From Chthoniobacterales bacterium (GTDB lineage Bacteria > Verrucomicrobiota > Verrucomicrobiia > Chthoniobacterales > UBA10450), in NCBI GenBank assembly GCA_013812515.1, contig JACCTI010000467.1, positions 1 to 5,580 of the forward strand: 5,580 nucleotides of DNA. The letters are read 5' to 3'. Under the pieces are notes generated by a model, which did no database searches, had not been told where the DNA came from, and was given only the letters and a program-made list of their open reading frames with translations. The translations under genes and the position numbers were made by a program. Numbering within the stretch: position 1 is the first letter of the stretch; every line of letters begins with the position of its first letter. This document shows positions 1 to 5,176 of this stretch, piece by piece.

Positions 1-90
1 GGCGTTCAACGTTCGATGCCCGGTGTCTCTCCGTCCGGTTCGCTTCAGCAAAAATCGACCCTGAACGTTCACCGTCAAAGTTCACTTTCG
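1..90. repeat. GTTC-rich intergenic words at the left edge
   Basis: The edge holds short related words: GTTCAACGTTCGATG near 4-18, the perfect palindrome GAACGTTC at 63-70, and GTTCAC at about 80-85. Such GTTCAA/GTTCGA strings recur between genes in several soil Verrucomicrobiota genomes; that is from memory and cannot be checked here. The stretch lies just downstream of the permease stop on the minus strand. It may be the end of an extragenic repeat cluster that continues left of the window. Only degenerate copies are visible, so this is a tentative call. Confidence 0.3.
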
Positions 91-96
91 CATTGA

Positions 97-711
97 TCAG
101 GATCCAGCGACGAGACCAGGCAGAACATAGGCCAGCGCTGCGACAAAGGGCGGAAGCGAAGCGACATGAATTCGTGGTGTCATCCTCGGCAACAAAACGT
201 GCCAATACAAACCAGCGAACCCCAGGCCGTCCAAGTTCGCGGCGTCACTCGCGTCTCGCGGCAAGCGTAGCAAAGGCTCAAGCAGGACCCAGGTGCTTAG
301 AAATGAGACCGCGATCCCTGCGACGATCGACGAGACGGGATCAGCTCGATGACTTGAGCCGAGAGCAAGCGAGAGTCGCCACATCAGCATCGCTTCCGCT
401 GCAAAGAGGAAAACGCCGGTGAGCAATGCTCGAGCCGCCATGTGCCCGCTCCGCCACTTCGCCGCCGCGAACATCGCGCCCACGACGGAAGCTACCAGCA
501 TCACGGCGGTGGCGTTCAAGATGATAAATGCGATTGGGATAAGCACGCGGCGGCTAATCGTAGCGAGGTCCAGCGACCCGCCTCCAGTGAACACAGGAAC
601 GAAGATCCAGACCATCCAGAGCAGGGTTGCGACCAAGGCTGCGATCGAGCAGACCTGAAGAGGACGCTGAGCACCGCGAGGAGATTGGCTGATTCCATTC
701 TCTCTTCTCAT
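97..711 (-). CDS. MalG-like sugar ABC transporter permease domain, short
   Basis: Likely an inner-membrane permease subunit of a carbohydrate ABC importer (BPD_transp_1 fold), 204 residues. Hydrophobic segments lie at about 20-42, 55-84, 92-117, 127-148 and 182-202. Between the fourth and fifth is a recognisable EAA loop, residues 155-179: DAANLDG followed by the LLP and final P spacing that contacts the ATPase in MalG/UgpE-type proteins. Its first residue is D rather than E, so the loop is divergent. Family members usually have about 270-300 residues and six helices. This one stops soon after the loop, so the last helix is missing, and the periplasmic part between helices 1 and 2 is short. 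The ATG at 709-711 lacks a clear Shine-Dalgarno site. No ATPase or binding-protein partner is in the window; they could lie to the left. It could be a truncated or decaying copy, or an unrelated membrane protein with a chance EAA-like loop. Confidence 0.6.
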   Translation of the reverse strand: MRRENGISQSPRGAQRPLQVCSIAALVATLLWMVWIFVPVFTGGGSLDLATISRRVLIPIAFIILNATAVMLVASVVGAMFAAAKWRSGHMAARALLTGVFLFAAEAMLMWRLSLALGSSHRADPVSSIVAGIAVSFLSTWVLLEPLLRLPRDASDAANLDGLGFAGLYWHVLLPRMTPRIHVASLPPFVAALAYVLPGLVAGS

Positions 712-1004
712 GTGGGTAGCGTTATTGTTTTCGCTACGCAGCCGCGTCGCAAGGTGTTTATGCCCCCGGTTGTGGAGAGCGCGCCTGCTGCCGATTCTCC
801 TTGCGCGCTACGGCTCAAACATGCCACCGCTCCCGGCGTACCGCTAAAACCCGTCGACAGCCCGGCGTTCTGCCCCGCATGGAAAGCGCCGGACTTAGCG
901 CAACCGTGGGAGCAATTCCCTTGGGGCTAATGTCACGGGCGCACCCAGGCTGCTGCGCGGCACTGGCATCTTCGACGATTCTGGTGAACGGTGCGGCCTA
1001 GCCC
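712..1004. other. Intergenic gap between divergent genes, with one hairpin
   Basis: This gap separates the minus-strand permease from the plus-strand DUF5069 gene and should hold both promoters, but I see no convincing -35/-10 pair. An imperfect hairpin spans 895-930: TTAGC (895-899) pairs with GCTAA (926-930), and GGGA (908-911) pairs with TCCC (917-920). It has no U-tract, so it is not a standard terminator. A 56-codon open frame runs from ATG 760 to the stop ending at 930, and its stop falls inside the hairpin. It is rich in Pro, Ala and Trp with no recognised motif, and I do not call it a gene. Confidence 0.4.
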
Positions 1005-1520
1005 ATGAAGAACATCAACTACGCATGGCATCAGCGATTTCGTGAACTTTACGACAAAGCGCTCGTGAAGTTCGGGAATGAACACCGGAAAGTCGGAACC
1101 TTCTTCACTCCGCGCGAAGTCGGCGTTCTGCGCTCGATCGGCGCGAAGCCAATGGAGCTTTACGATTACGCGGAAGATTCATCCGATCTTGACTCCGAGA
1201 CGGCGCTGCTCATCACAGCGGTGCGACGCGATTACTTCATCGTAATGCAGAACAGCGTCTGGTCGGAGAAGATCATCAAAGTCGATGATCTGCCGGCGAA
1301 GGACGCGCAGCTCGGCGGCATTCCCTGGTTGCCGCGCGTGATCCAAAAAGCGAAAGGCCGTTTGCGCGGGGAGTTGCCAGATAACCTGATGTATTGCTGC
1401 GGGGGCGACCGGAAGTTCTTCCGCGCCTACGACATTCATCCCGCCGATTTCATGCGCTTCGTCTGGTCGGCGAAGGGAAGCGAAGAGAAGATCTCCGAAT
1501 ACGTCAAAGGCAAGCGCTAA
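1005..1520 (+). CDS. DUF5069 family protein
   Basis: A soluble 171-residue protein of unknown function with no signal peptide or membrane segment. The C-terminal part, about residues 95-171, matches what I remember of DUF5069: LGGIPWLPR (102-110), a helix rich in Lys and Arg, GELPDN (122-127), the small CCGGD turn (131-135), and a final segment with FMRFVW followed by a charged helix. The N-terminal part (about 30-80) carries FFTPREVG, a PMELYDYAED stretch and ALLITAVRRDYF, the pattern of the longer DUF5069 proteins common in Verrucomicrobiota. The family has no established biochemical role. The ATG at 1005 has no strong Shine-Dalgarno site; it is kept because conserved-looking sequence begins close after it. 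The gene is followed 18 bases later, in the same frame, by a small lipoprotein gene, so the two may be co-transcribed. Confidence 0.8.
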   Translation: MKNINYAWHQRFRELYDKALVKFGNEHRKVGTFFTPREVGVLRSIGAKPMELYDYAEDSSDLDSETALLITAVRRDYFIVMQNSVWSEKIIKVDDLPAKDAQLGGIPWLPRVIQKAKGRLRGELPDNLMYCCGGDRKFFRAYDIHPADFMRFVWSAKGSEEKISEYVKGKR

Positions 1521-1538
1521 GGACGCGCAGGTTCAGTC

Positions 1539-1676
1539 GTGTTTGCCCTGTCCTTTCGCATCAGCACGGCGGTCGTGCTTCTGTTCTTCGGCGTGAGCGG
1601 GTGCGCTGGGACAAGCACGCAGGCCGGTCTAACGAGCAACGAAGGTCCACGCGTCAAGGACTCCGCGCTGAATTAG
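1539..1676 (+). CDS. Small lipoprotein, 45 residues, GTG start
   Basis: A short open frame with a textbook lipoprotein signal. It begins at GTG 1539-1541, the only usable start after the DUF5069 stop, and ends at TAG 1674-1676. The N-terminus has Arg7, then a hydrophobic core TAVVLLFFGV (10-19), then the lipobox VSGC with Cys22 as the expected lipidated residue. Cleavage would leave a 24-residue mature peptide rich in Ser, Thr, Gly and Asn with no recognised motif. Residue 23 is Ala and not Asp, so outer-membrane sorting would be expected under enterobacterial rules, which may not apply here. An AGG at 1529-1531 is a weak ribosome site. It follows the DUF5069 gene by 18 bases in the same frame, suggesting coupling. 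Known analogues are tiny entericidin-like lipoproteins, but no homology is claimed. The signal peptide is seen directly; expression is inferred. Confidence 0.55.
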   Translation: MFALSFRISTAVVLLFFGVSGCAGTSTQAGLTSNEGPRVKDSALN

Positions 1677-1698
1677 CGCTGCTGATTCAACGGCGCGA

Positions 1699-2175
1699 TC
1701 ACCTCGGCTCCAGCATAGTTCCGCGACATTTCGCACTACCGCAGTAGCACGCGAAATTCTTCTCCAGCTTTTTGGTCCGCCGTTCCGCGGGAACGATCTT
1801 GTAGTCGTAAAACAACTCTTCGCCCCGCCGGAGTGTCCGCAAGGCGTTGACGAAAATCCGGTCGTCTTCCTCCGCTGTCTCGCAGTTCGGATCGCAAGAA
1901 TGATTGATCCAGCGCGAGTCGTTCCCGCCCCGTCCGGCGTCGATCACGTCCCCGTTCTCGAGCGAGAAGAAAAAAGTGTGATACGGATTTTTCGGATCAT
2001 GGGCCGGCAACTCCATCGCTTCATCCCAGGGCAGGTGTCGCCCGGTGTACTCGATGACGCGTGTGCCTTTGCGGATCGTCGCGGTCGTGTAAACGCCGAG
2101 GCCGTGCACCCCCGAGGTCCGGACTTCAAGCTGGCTGCTGCGTCTGCTCTTCCCGGTTTCTTTTTCCCTCCGCAT
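1699..2175 (-). CDS. SET-domain protein-lysine methyltransferase with post-SET motif
   Basis: Predicted S-adenosylmethionine-dependent protein-lysine N-methyltransferase, 158 residues, cytoplasmic. The SET core is complete: GLGVY (25-29) opens the domain and binds cofactor, RVIEYTG (39-45) follows, RWINHSCDPNC (88-98) contains the NHSC pseudoknot motif, and ELFYDY (120-125) supplies the catalytic tyrosine. A post-SET zinc motif, CYCGSAKCRG (143-152), places Cys143, Cys145 and Cys150, which with Cys94 would bind one zinc as in eukaryotic SET enzymes. The length is typical of stand-alone bacterial SET proteins. The substrate is unknown; bacterial homologues modify histone-like or ribosomal proteins, or host histones in pathogens. 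The N-terminus (1-15) is basic. No clear Shine-Dalgarno site precedes ATG 2173-2175. It is convergent with the small lipoprotein gene, 22 bases between stops, and lies downstream of the sulfatase on the same strand with a gap of over 250 bases, so a shared transcript is uncertain. Confidence 0.88.
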   Translation of the reverse strand: MRREKETGKSRRSSQLEVRTSGVHGLGVYTTATIRKGTRVIEYTGRHLPWDEAMELPAHDPKNPYHTFFFSLENGDVIDAGRGGNDSRWINHSCDPNCETAEEDDRIFVNALRTLRRGEELFYDYKIVPAERRTKKLEKNFACYCGSAKCRGTMLEPR

Positions 2176-2432
2176 GAACGCTCAAGATCGTTCGTCCGAG
2201 ATCAGCCGGCTGTAAGGTCCGGGCGACGTAATTTGATGCAGGGCCGTTGCGCGAGATGCTCCAGTCCTCTCGGCTAGGTACATGCTGGCATGGCCGCGGC
2301 AGGTGGGCGATTTGGGCTAGAGGGACGCTTCGACTGGCCGGACTCTCGTATTGCTTCGCATCGCCTTCGGTGAAGCATGGCTTATGCTCAGCACTTTAAA
2401 ACATCTTTCCAGCCGCCGCGATGGGGCCGCAC
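2176..2432. other. Intergenic region with overlapping hairpins
   Basis: This lies between the sulfatase end and the SET start, both minus strand. Two inverted repeats share the bases GAAGCAT. One pairs TGCTT (2352-2356) with AAGCA (2373-2377), plus an inner CGCC/GGTG stem (2362-2365 with 2369-2372). The other pairs AGCAT (2374-2378) with ATGCT (2384-2388) around a five-base loop. They exclude each other. Neither has a U-tract, so a rho-independent terminator is not supported. One copy of a dispersed repeat (2409-2446) lies beside them. No gene is seen on either strand. Confidence 0.4.
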
Positions 2433-2446
2433 TTAAATGATGTTCA
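2409..2446 (-). repeat. Direct repeat copy A, just beyond the sulfatase stop
   Basis: These 38 bases match 3898-3935 at 33 positions in the same orientation. On the minus strand the shared core is GTGCGGCCC, then ATCGC, then GCGGCTGG. Copy A starts within a few bases of the sulfatase stop (2449-2451). Read in the frame aligned with copy B it has an early TAA followed by VRPHRGGW, against VRPYRRGW in the sulfatase N-terminus. It may be a remnant of a second gene start or a member of an extragenic repeat family. Confidence 0.6.
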
Positions 2447-2448
2447 AT

Positions 2449-3936
2449 TTACCGTTGCGCTGGTCGTCTTCTGGTCGGACCCCTGCGATCTCGGTTCGGA
2501 GATTGAAGGTTTCGTTTTTTTCGCGAACCCGCGCTAGGTCGACCAACAATCTGATCCCCAGGTTTCACTGCGTCCCTGAGGAAGGCTTCGAGTCGTGCCT
2601 GGAGGTCTTTCACCTTCTCCGGCTCCGCCGCCGCGAGGTTTTTCGACTCACCAATGTCCTCGGCAAGGTTGTAGAGCTCGAAGGGACCCTCACCTGCCTC
2701 GCGATTTGTTTTCACCGGTGCCGCAGAAGCTGTCTCTTCCTCGTCTTGTTCGCTGGCTTGCCGCAACAATTTCCAGTCGCCCATGCGGAGAGCGGCTTGC
2801 GCCGGCGTTCTGCCGACAAGCAGGATCGCGTCGTGCGGTGTCTTCGCGCCTTTGGTCAGCATGGGCCAAATGTCTAGCCCATCGAGTGGAAGCCTTTGCG
2901 CGAGCGATCCGCCAGCAAGCTTCAGCAGTGTCGGATACCAATCGATGGCGTGCATCGGCTCCTTGATAATCGTGTTCGCAGGAATCTTGCCCGGCCAGGT
3001 AGCAGACGCACACACGCGGATGCCACCCTCGTAGATGGTCCCTTTGCCCGCGCGGAGCGGCGTGTTCATCGCCACTTTTCCCGGCCGCGGCCCGCCATTA
3101 TCACTGGAGAAAATGATGAGTGTGTTTTGCTTCAGACCTTTCTCCTCGAGCGCGGCTATGACTTGCCCAATCGCCTCATCGACGGCGGAGATCATTCCCG
3201 CTTGCGTCCGCCGCACGCCTGTCAAATTGTCATATTTCTTCCTGTACTCATCCGGTACCTGGTACGGGGAGTGGACTCCATTGAAGGCTACGTAGAGAAA
3301 AAGCGGCTTGCCGGCGGGCTGTTGGTCGATGAGCCGACAAGCTTCCCGCGCGATGAGGTGCGTAGTGTAACCGGTTTCGGCCAACGGCTGGTCATCGCGA
3401 TACCAATCGAGCTGCTGGTTGTGCTTGTGGGTGAAATAATCAATCATGCCGAACATGTGCCCGTATTGGTGGTCGAACCCGCGCTTCGTCGGCCGATACT
3501 CCCGCTGAAAAGCGCCAAGGTGCCATTTACCGCAAAGCGCGGTGGTGTAGCCCGCTTCACCTAATGCCTGCGGCAGCGTCCGCTCCGCCAGCGGCAAGCC
3601 CCAGCGCTCTTCGGACTGAATCACGTGGTAGACGCCGGTATGGGTGGGATACCGCCCCGTCATCAGCGCCGCACGTGTCGGCGAACAGACAGGCTGCACG
3701 TAGTAAGCATCCAGGATCGCACCTTCCGCAGCTAGCCGATCTATGTTCGGCGTCTGCACCTTCTTGCTCCCGTTAAAGCCCACGTCGGCACGCCCTAGGT
3801 CGTCCACTAGGAAATAGACGATGTTTGGCTGTGGCGCGTTAGCCTCCAGCGACGGAACGCCAAAGAAGGCCGGGACCGCAAGGAGCGCAAAGACCATCCA
3901 GCCGCGGCGATAGGGCCGCACTTTAACGAGGTTCAT
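2449..3936 (-). CDS. Secreted formylglycine-dependent sulfatase
   Basis: A 495-residue type I sulfatase of the alkaline phosphatase fold, hydrolysing sulfate esters, probably on glycans, outside the cytoplasm. A signal peptide is clear: basic residues up to Arg11, hydrophobic core 13-26, likely cleavage after the ANA at 32-34. Active-site landmarks: DDLG (45-48, metal Asp45 and Asp46), CSPTR (84-88) where Cys84 would become formylglycine, TGR (93-95), GKWHLG (136-141, Lys137 and His139), His222, SSDNGG (277-282, metal Asp279 and Asn280) and GKGTIYEGG (297-305, Lys298). A family-typical LYNLAEDIGE segment lies at 421-430. The substrate cannot be assigned. The maturation enzyme (FGE) is not in the window. 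The tail after about residue 465 is odd: very basic and unlike the family, while the frame one base away reads as ordinary protein to a stop at 2433. The switch point is probably the seven-A run at 2515-2521. ATG 3936 lies in a repeat also found after the gene. No strong Shine-Dalgarno site is seen. Confidence 0.92.
   Translation of the reverse strand: MNLVKVRPYRRGWMVFALLAVPAFFGVPSLEANAPQPNIVYFLVDDLGRADVGFNGSKKVQTPNIDRLAAEGAILDAYYVQPVCSPTRAALMTGRYPTHTGVYHVIQSEERWGLPLAERTLPQALGEAGYTTALCGKWHLGAFQREYRPTKRGFDHQYGHMFGMIDYFTHKHNQQLDWYRDDQPLAETGYTTHLIAREACRLIDQQPAGKPLFLYVAFNGVHSPYQVPDEYRKKYDNLTGVRRTQAGMISAVDEAIGQVIAALEEKGLKQNTLIIFSSDNGGPRPGKVAMNTPLRAGKGTIYEGGIRVCASATWPGKIPANTIIKEPMHAIDWYPTLLKLAGGSLAQRLPLDGLDIWPMLTKGAKTPHDAILLVGRTPAQAALRMGDWKLLRQASEQDEEETASAAPVKTNREAGEGPFELYNLAEDIGESKNLAAAEPEKVKDLQARLEAFLRDAVKPGDQIVGRPSAGSRKKRNLQSPNRDRRGPTRRRPAQR
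3898..3935 (-). repeat. Direct repeat copy B, covering the sulfatase start
   Basis: Partner of 2409-2446, same orientation, 33 of 38 positions identical and no gaps. This copy covers nearly all of the first 13 sulfatase codons, encoding residues 1 to about 13 (MNLVKVRPYRRGW), which form the basic n-region of the signal peptide. The two copies bracket the gene almost exactly, about 1.49 kb apart. Five mismatches show they are not a recent duplication. Confidence 0.6.
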
Positions 3937-3985
3937 CTGACATCACATCTAGTCTGCTCCAAATACAAGGAAAGCCGTCAGGAGT

Positions 3986-4135
3986 TCACTGATCAACTAC
4001 GTAACGCTCCCCATCGCCGCGATGCGCGTCGTTAAACATCGCGCGCCGGAACGACATCGCCCTGCGACCCATATCCACGACCAGCCCGTGATCACCCGCG
4101 ATCGTGTTGCGGGAAGCGGTCGCGACGTGGGTGCA
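3986..4135 (-). other. Short unexplained open frame downstream of the membrane gene
   Basis: Directly after the TAA of the membrane gene (4136-4138), the same frame stays open for 49 codons to TGA 3986-3988. It contains the stretches GDHGLVVDMGRRAM and FNDAHRGDGERYVVDQ, which look protein-like and are rich in Asp, Arg and His. Internal starts include GTG and ATG near the middle. The opposite strand is also open here in register, so strand and coding status are undecided. It could be a remnant C-terminus, a small gene of about 28 residues, or chance in GC-rich DNA. I do not recognise it. Confidence 0.2.
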
Positions 4136-4448
4136 TTACGGTGACGGCTTCTCTCTTTTCAGAAGAAAGAGCGCCAGAGCGATGAAACCGGCCAGCGAGA
4201 CCAATCCGCCCAGGATGCCGAAGGCCGAGAGCATCGGGAGGTAGCGATTATGCGCGGAGATGCCGCCGGGTGCTAATTCCAATGCGAGGAAGCCGAGCGC
4301 CTGGATCAGATGCAGCAACGCGCTCGCTGCGAAGAGGCCAACGAACGAATGCACAATTCTCGCGGATCAGCAGATAGACTTGCAGCGCGAGAACGACGAA
4401 CACACTTAGAGCAGGCAATGCGAAGGCGAGTCCGGGCATGAGGCGCAA
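4136..4448 (-). pseudogene. Three-helix membrane protein split by a one-base frameshift
   Basis: Two overlapping frames together make one small membrane protein of unknown function. The first part, from TTG 4448 or more likely ATG 4439, reads MPGLAF and a hydrophobic helix to LLIREN, ending near 4356; after that the frame turns arginine-rich. The second part, in the frame offset by one base, begins at about 4354 with VHSFVGLF and continues through two more hydrophobic helices to a basic KREKPSP end at TAA 4136-4138. Removing one T of the TT at 4355-4356 joins them as LIREN-VHSFVG, about 100-103 residues with helices near 5-28, 34-58 and 75-97. This could be a true inactivating mutation or a sequencing error. 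The second part alone would need the GTG at 4352-4354 as start. No known family is recognised. It is next to, and divergent from, the truncated binding module. Confidence 0.55.
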
Positions 4449-4498
4449 TCGATTAAATTCCCGGACGTCCAGCCTAACAAGTCCAGGCGGTCACGTCT

Positions 4499-4885
4499 GT
4501 GCCAGCTGGGTACACGGCGACGCAATGGTATGGAGCCTTTAACGCTTCTGCTGCCAGCGGCGGTAGTGGCACGTACTTCAATGCCGTTGCAGTCGGCAAT
4601 TACATTACTTACACCGTGCCAGTCGCGAAAGTCGGAACCTACAGAGTTAAAGTGGGCGTGCAGACCAAGCCGAACAAAGGGAAGTTCAAGCTCGCAATAA
4701 ACGGGGTGAACCAGGGACTGACTCAAGATGAGTATTCTCCCAGCGTGAACTACAGCGAGCGCGATCTTGGCACCGTTAATCTGAACTCAGGGAATCATGC
4801 TTTCAAATTCTTCGTTACCGGCAAGAATTCAAACAGCACTGGCTACACGCTCGCGTTCGACTACATCGAACTGATTCCGCAATAA
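4499..4885 (+). CDS. Orphan CBM6-like carbohydrate-binding module, 5' truncated
   Basis: A beta-sandwich module resembling CBM6/CBM35-type domains that end secreted Verrucomicrobiota proteins. Landmarks from GTG 4499: GGSGTYFNA (21-29), GNYITYTV (33-40), VGTYRVKVGVQ (45-55), a Lys-rich strand, then VTGKNSNSTGY (106-116) and the terminal LAFDYIELIPQ (118-128), which is typical of these C-terminal modules. It would bind a glycan and anchor an enzyme. What is missing matters: the first strand with its FEAE-type start, any catalytic or signal sequence, and a proper start codon context. The frame opens only after a TAA at 4475-4477, leaving no room for them. The parent gene seems to have been cut near 4478-4499, next to the divergent frameshifted membrane gene. 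Base composition is AT-richer than the flanks. It is probably a remnant and not a working gene, although the module itself is undamaged. Confidence 0.6.
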   Translation: MPAGYTATQWYGAFNASAASGGSGTYFNAVAVGNYITYTVPVAKVGTYRVKVGVQTKPNKGKFKLAINGVNQGLTQDEYSPSVNYSERDLGTVNLNSGNHAFKFFVTGKNSNSTGYTLAFDYIELIPQ

Positions 4886-4936
4886 CGAGCGGAGCGAACG
4901 GTCACGTCACCCGGAGGATGACGCCTCAGGACTGAT

Positions 4937-4952
4937 TCGCTTCCTGAAGCGA
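4937..4952. other. Tight inverted repeat downstream of the CBM module
   Basis: TCGCTTC (4937-4943) and GAAGCGA (4946-4952) form a perfect seven-base inverted repeat around CT. It sits 51 bases after the CBM stop, with no U-tract. The two-base centre is too small for a stable RNA loop without opening a pair, so a protein-binding site is as likely as a hairpin. A recombinase site related to the nearby integrase is conceivable but unsupported. Confidence 0.3.
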
Positions 4953-4954
4953 CT

Positions 4955-5176
4955 TCATGACTTCCGCTGATCATTGAAGGGGATTACTTCTCCGAGCTCG
5001 TCTTTACGGGCGACGCAGGTGACACCGAGGCGCGCATCGAAGTTGAGCGACGACGGGCCGGGTGCTGATCTAGGCCGCGGACCGGGCCGGAGGCTAGTTA
5101 GGGCGGCTTCTGCCGCATCCGTCACTCGTTGCGCGTCACCCGAGCAATGGAAGCGCGCGCTCGATTGATCTGTCAT
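4955..5176 (-). CDS. Hypothetical protein overlapping the integrase stop
   Basis: A 73-residue open frame whose ATG (5174-5176) overlaps the integrase TGA (5173-5175) as ATGA, the layout of translationally coupled gene pairs. There is no recognised domain, signal or membrane segment. The middle is Pro, Arg and Ser rich (RPGPRPRSAPGPSS, about 30-43); the end, RLGVTCVARKDELGEVIPFNDQ, looks more like folded protein. If real it would be the second gene of an integrase transcript, perhaps a small mobile-element accessory protein, but that rests only on position. A chance frame in GC-rich DNA is about equally likely. The plus strand over the same bases is also open, which weakens the case. Confidence 0.3.
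   Translation of the reverse strand: MTDQSSARFHCSGDAQRVTDAAEAALTSLRPGPRPRSAPGPSSLNFDARLGVTCVARKDELGEVIPFNDQRKS

Noticed and set aside
442..930. Plus-strand frame of 162 codons
   Set aside because: Its first half is antisense to the permease; the remaining Pro/Trp-rich end is unrecognised and has no start signal.
801..1001. Plus-strand frame of 66 codons ending just before the DUF5069 start
   Set aside because: Low-information composition, no motif or ribosome site; closeness to the next ATG is the only argument.
1677..1698. Possible bidirectional terminator between convergent stops
   Set aside because: Only a short AGCGCT palindrome is nearby and there is no stem with a U-tract.
1394..1747. 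Plus-strand frame of 117 codons over the end of DUF5069 and the lipoprotein
   Set aside because: Arg-rich shadow frame that conflicts with two better-supported genes.
860..2815. GGCGTTCTGC appearing near 864, 1122 and 2804
   Set aside because: A ten-base match in GC-rich DNA, with unrelated flanks and two copies inside genes; not a repeat family on this evidence.
2437..3776. Several plus-strand open frames up to 222 codons across the sulfatase
   Set aside because: They are antisense shadows of a gene with complete catalytic motifs and show no motifs of their own.
4886..5172. tRNA gene or attachment site next to the integrase
   Set aside because: No cloverleaf, GTTCGA-type T-arm with partner stems, or duplicated core sequence could be found.
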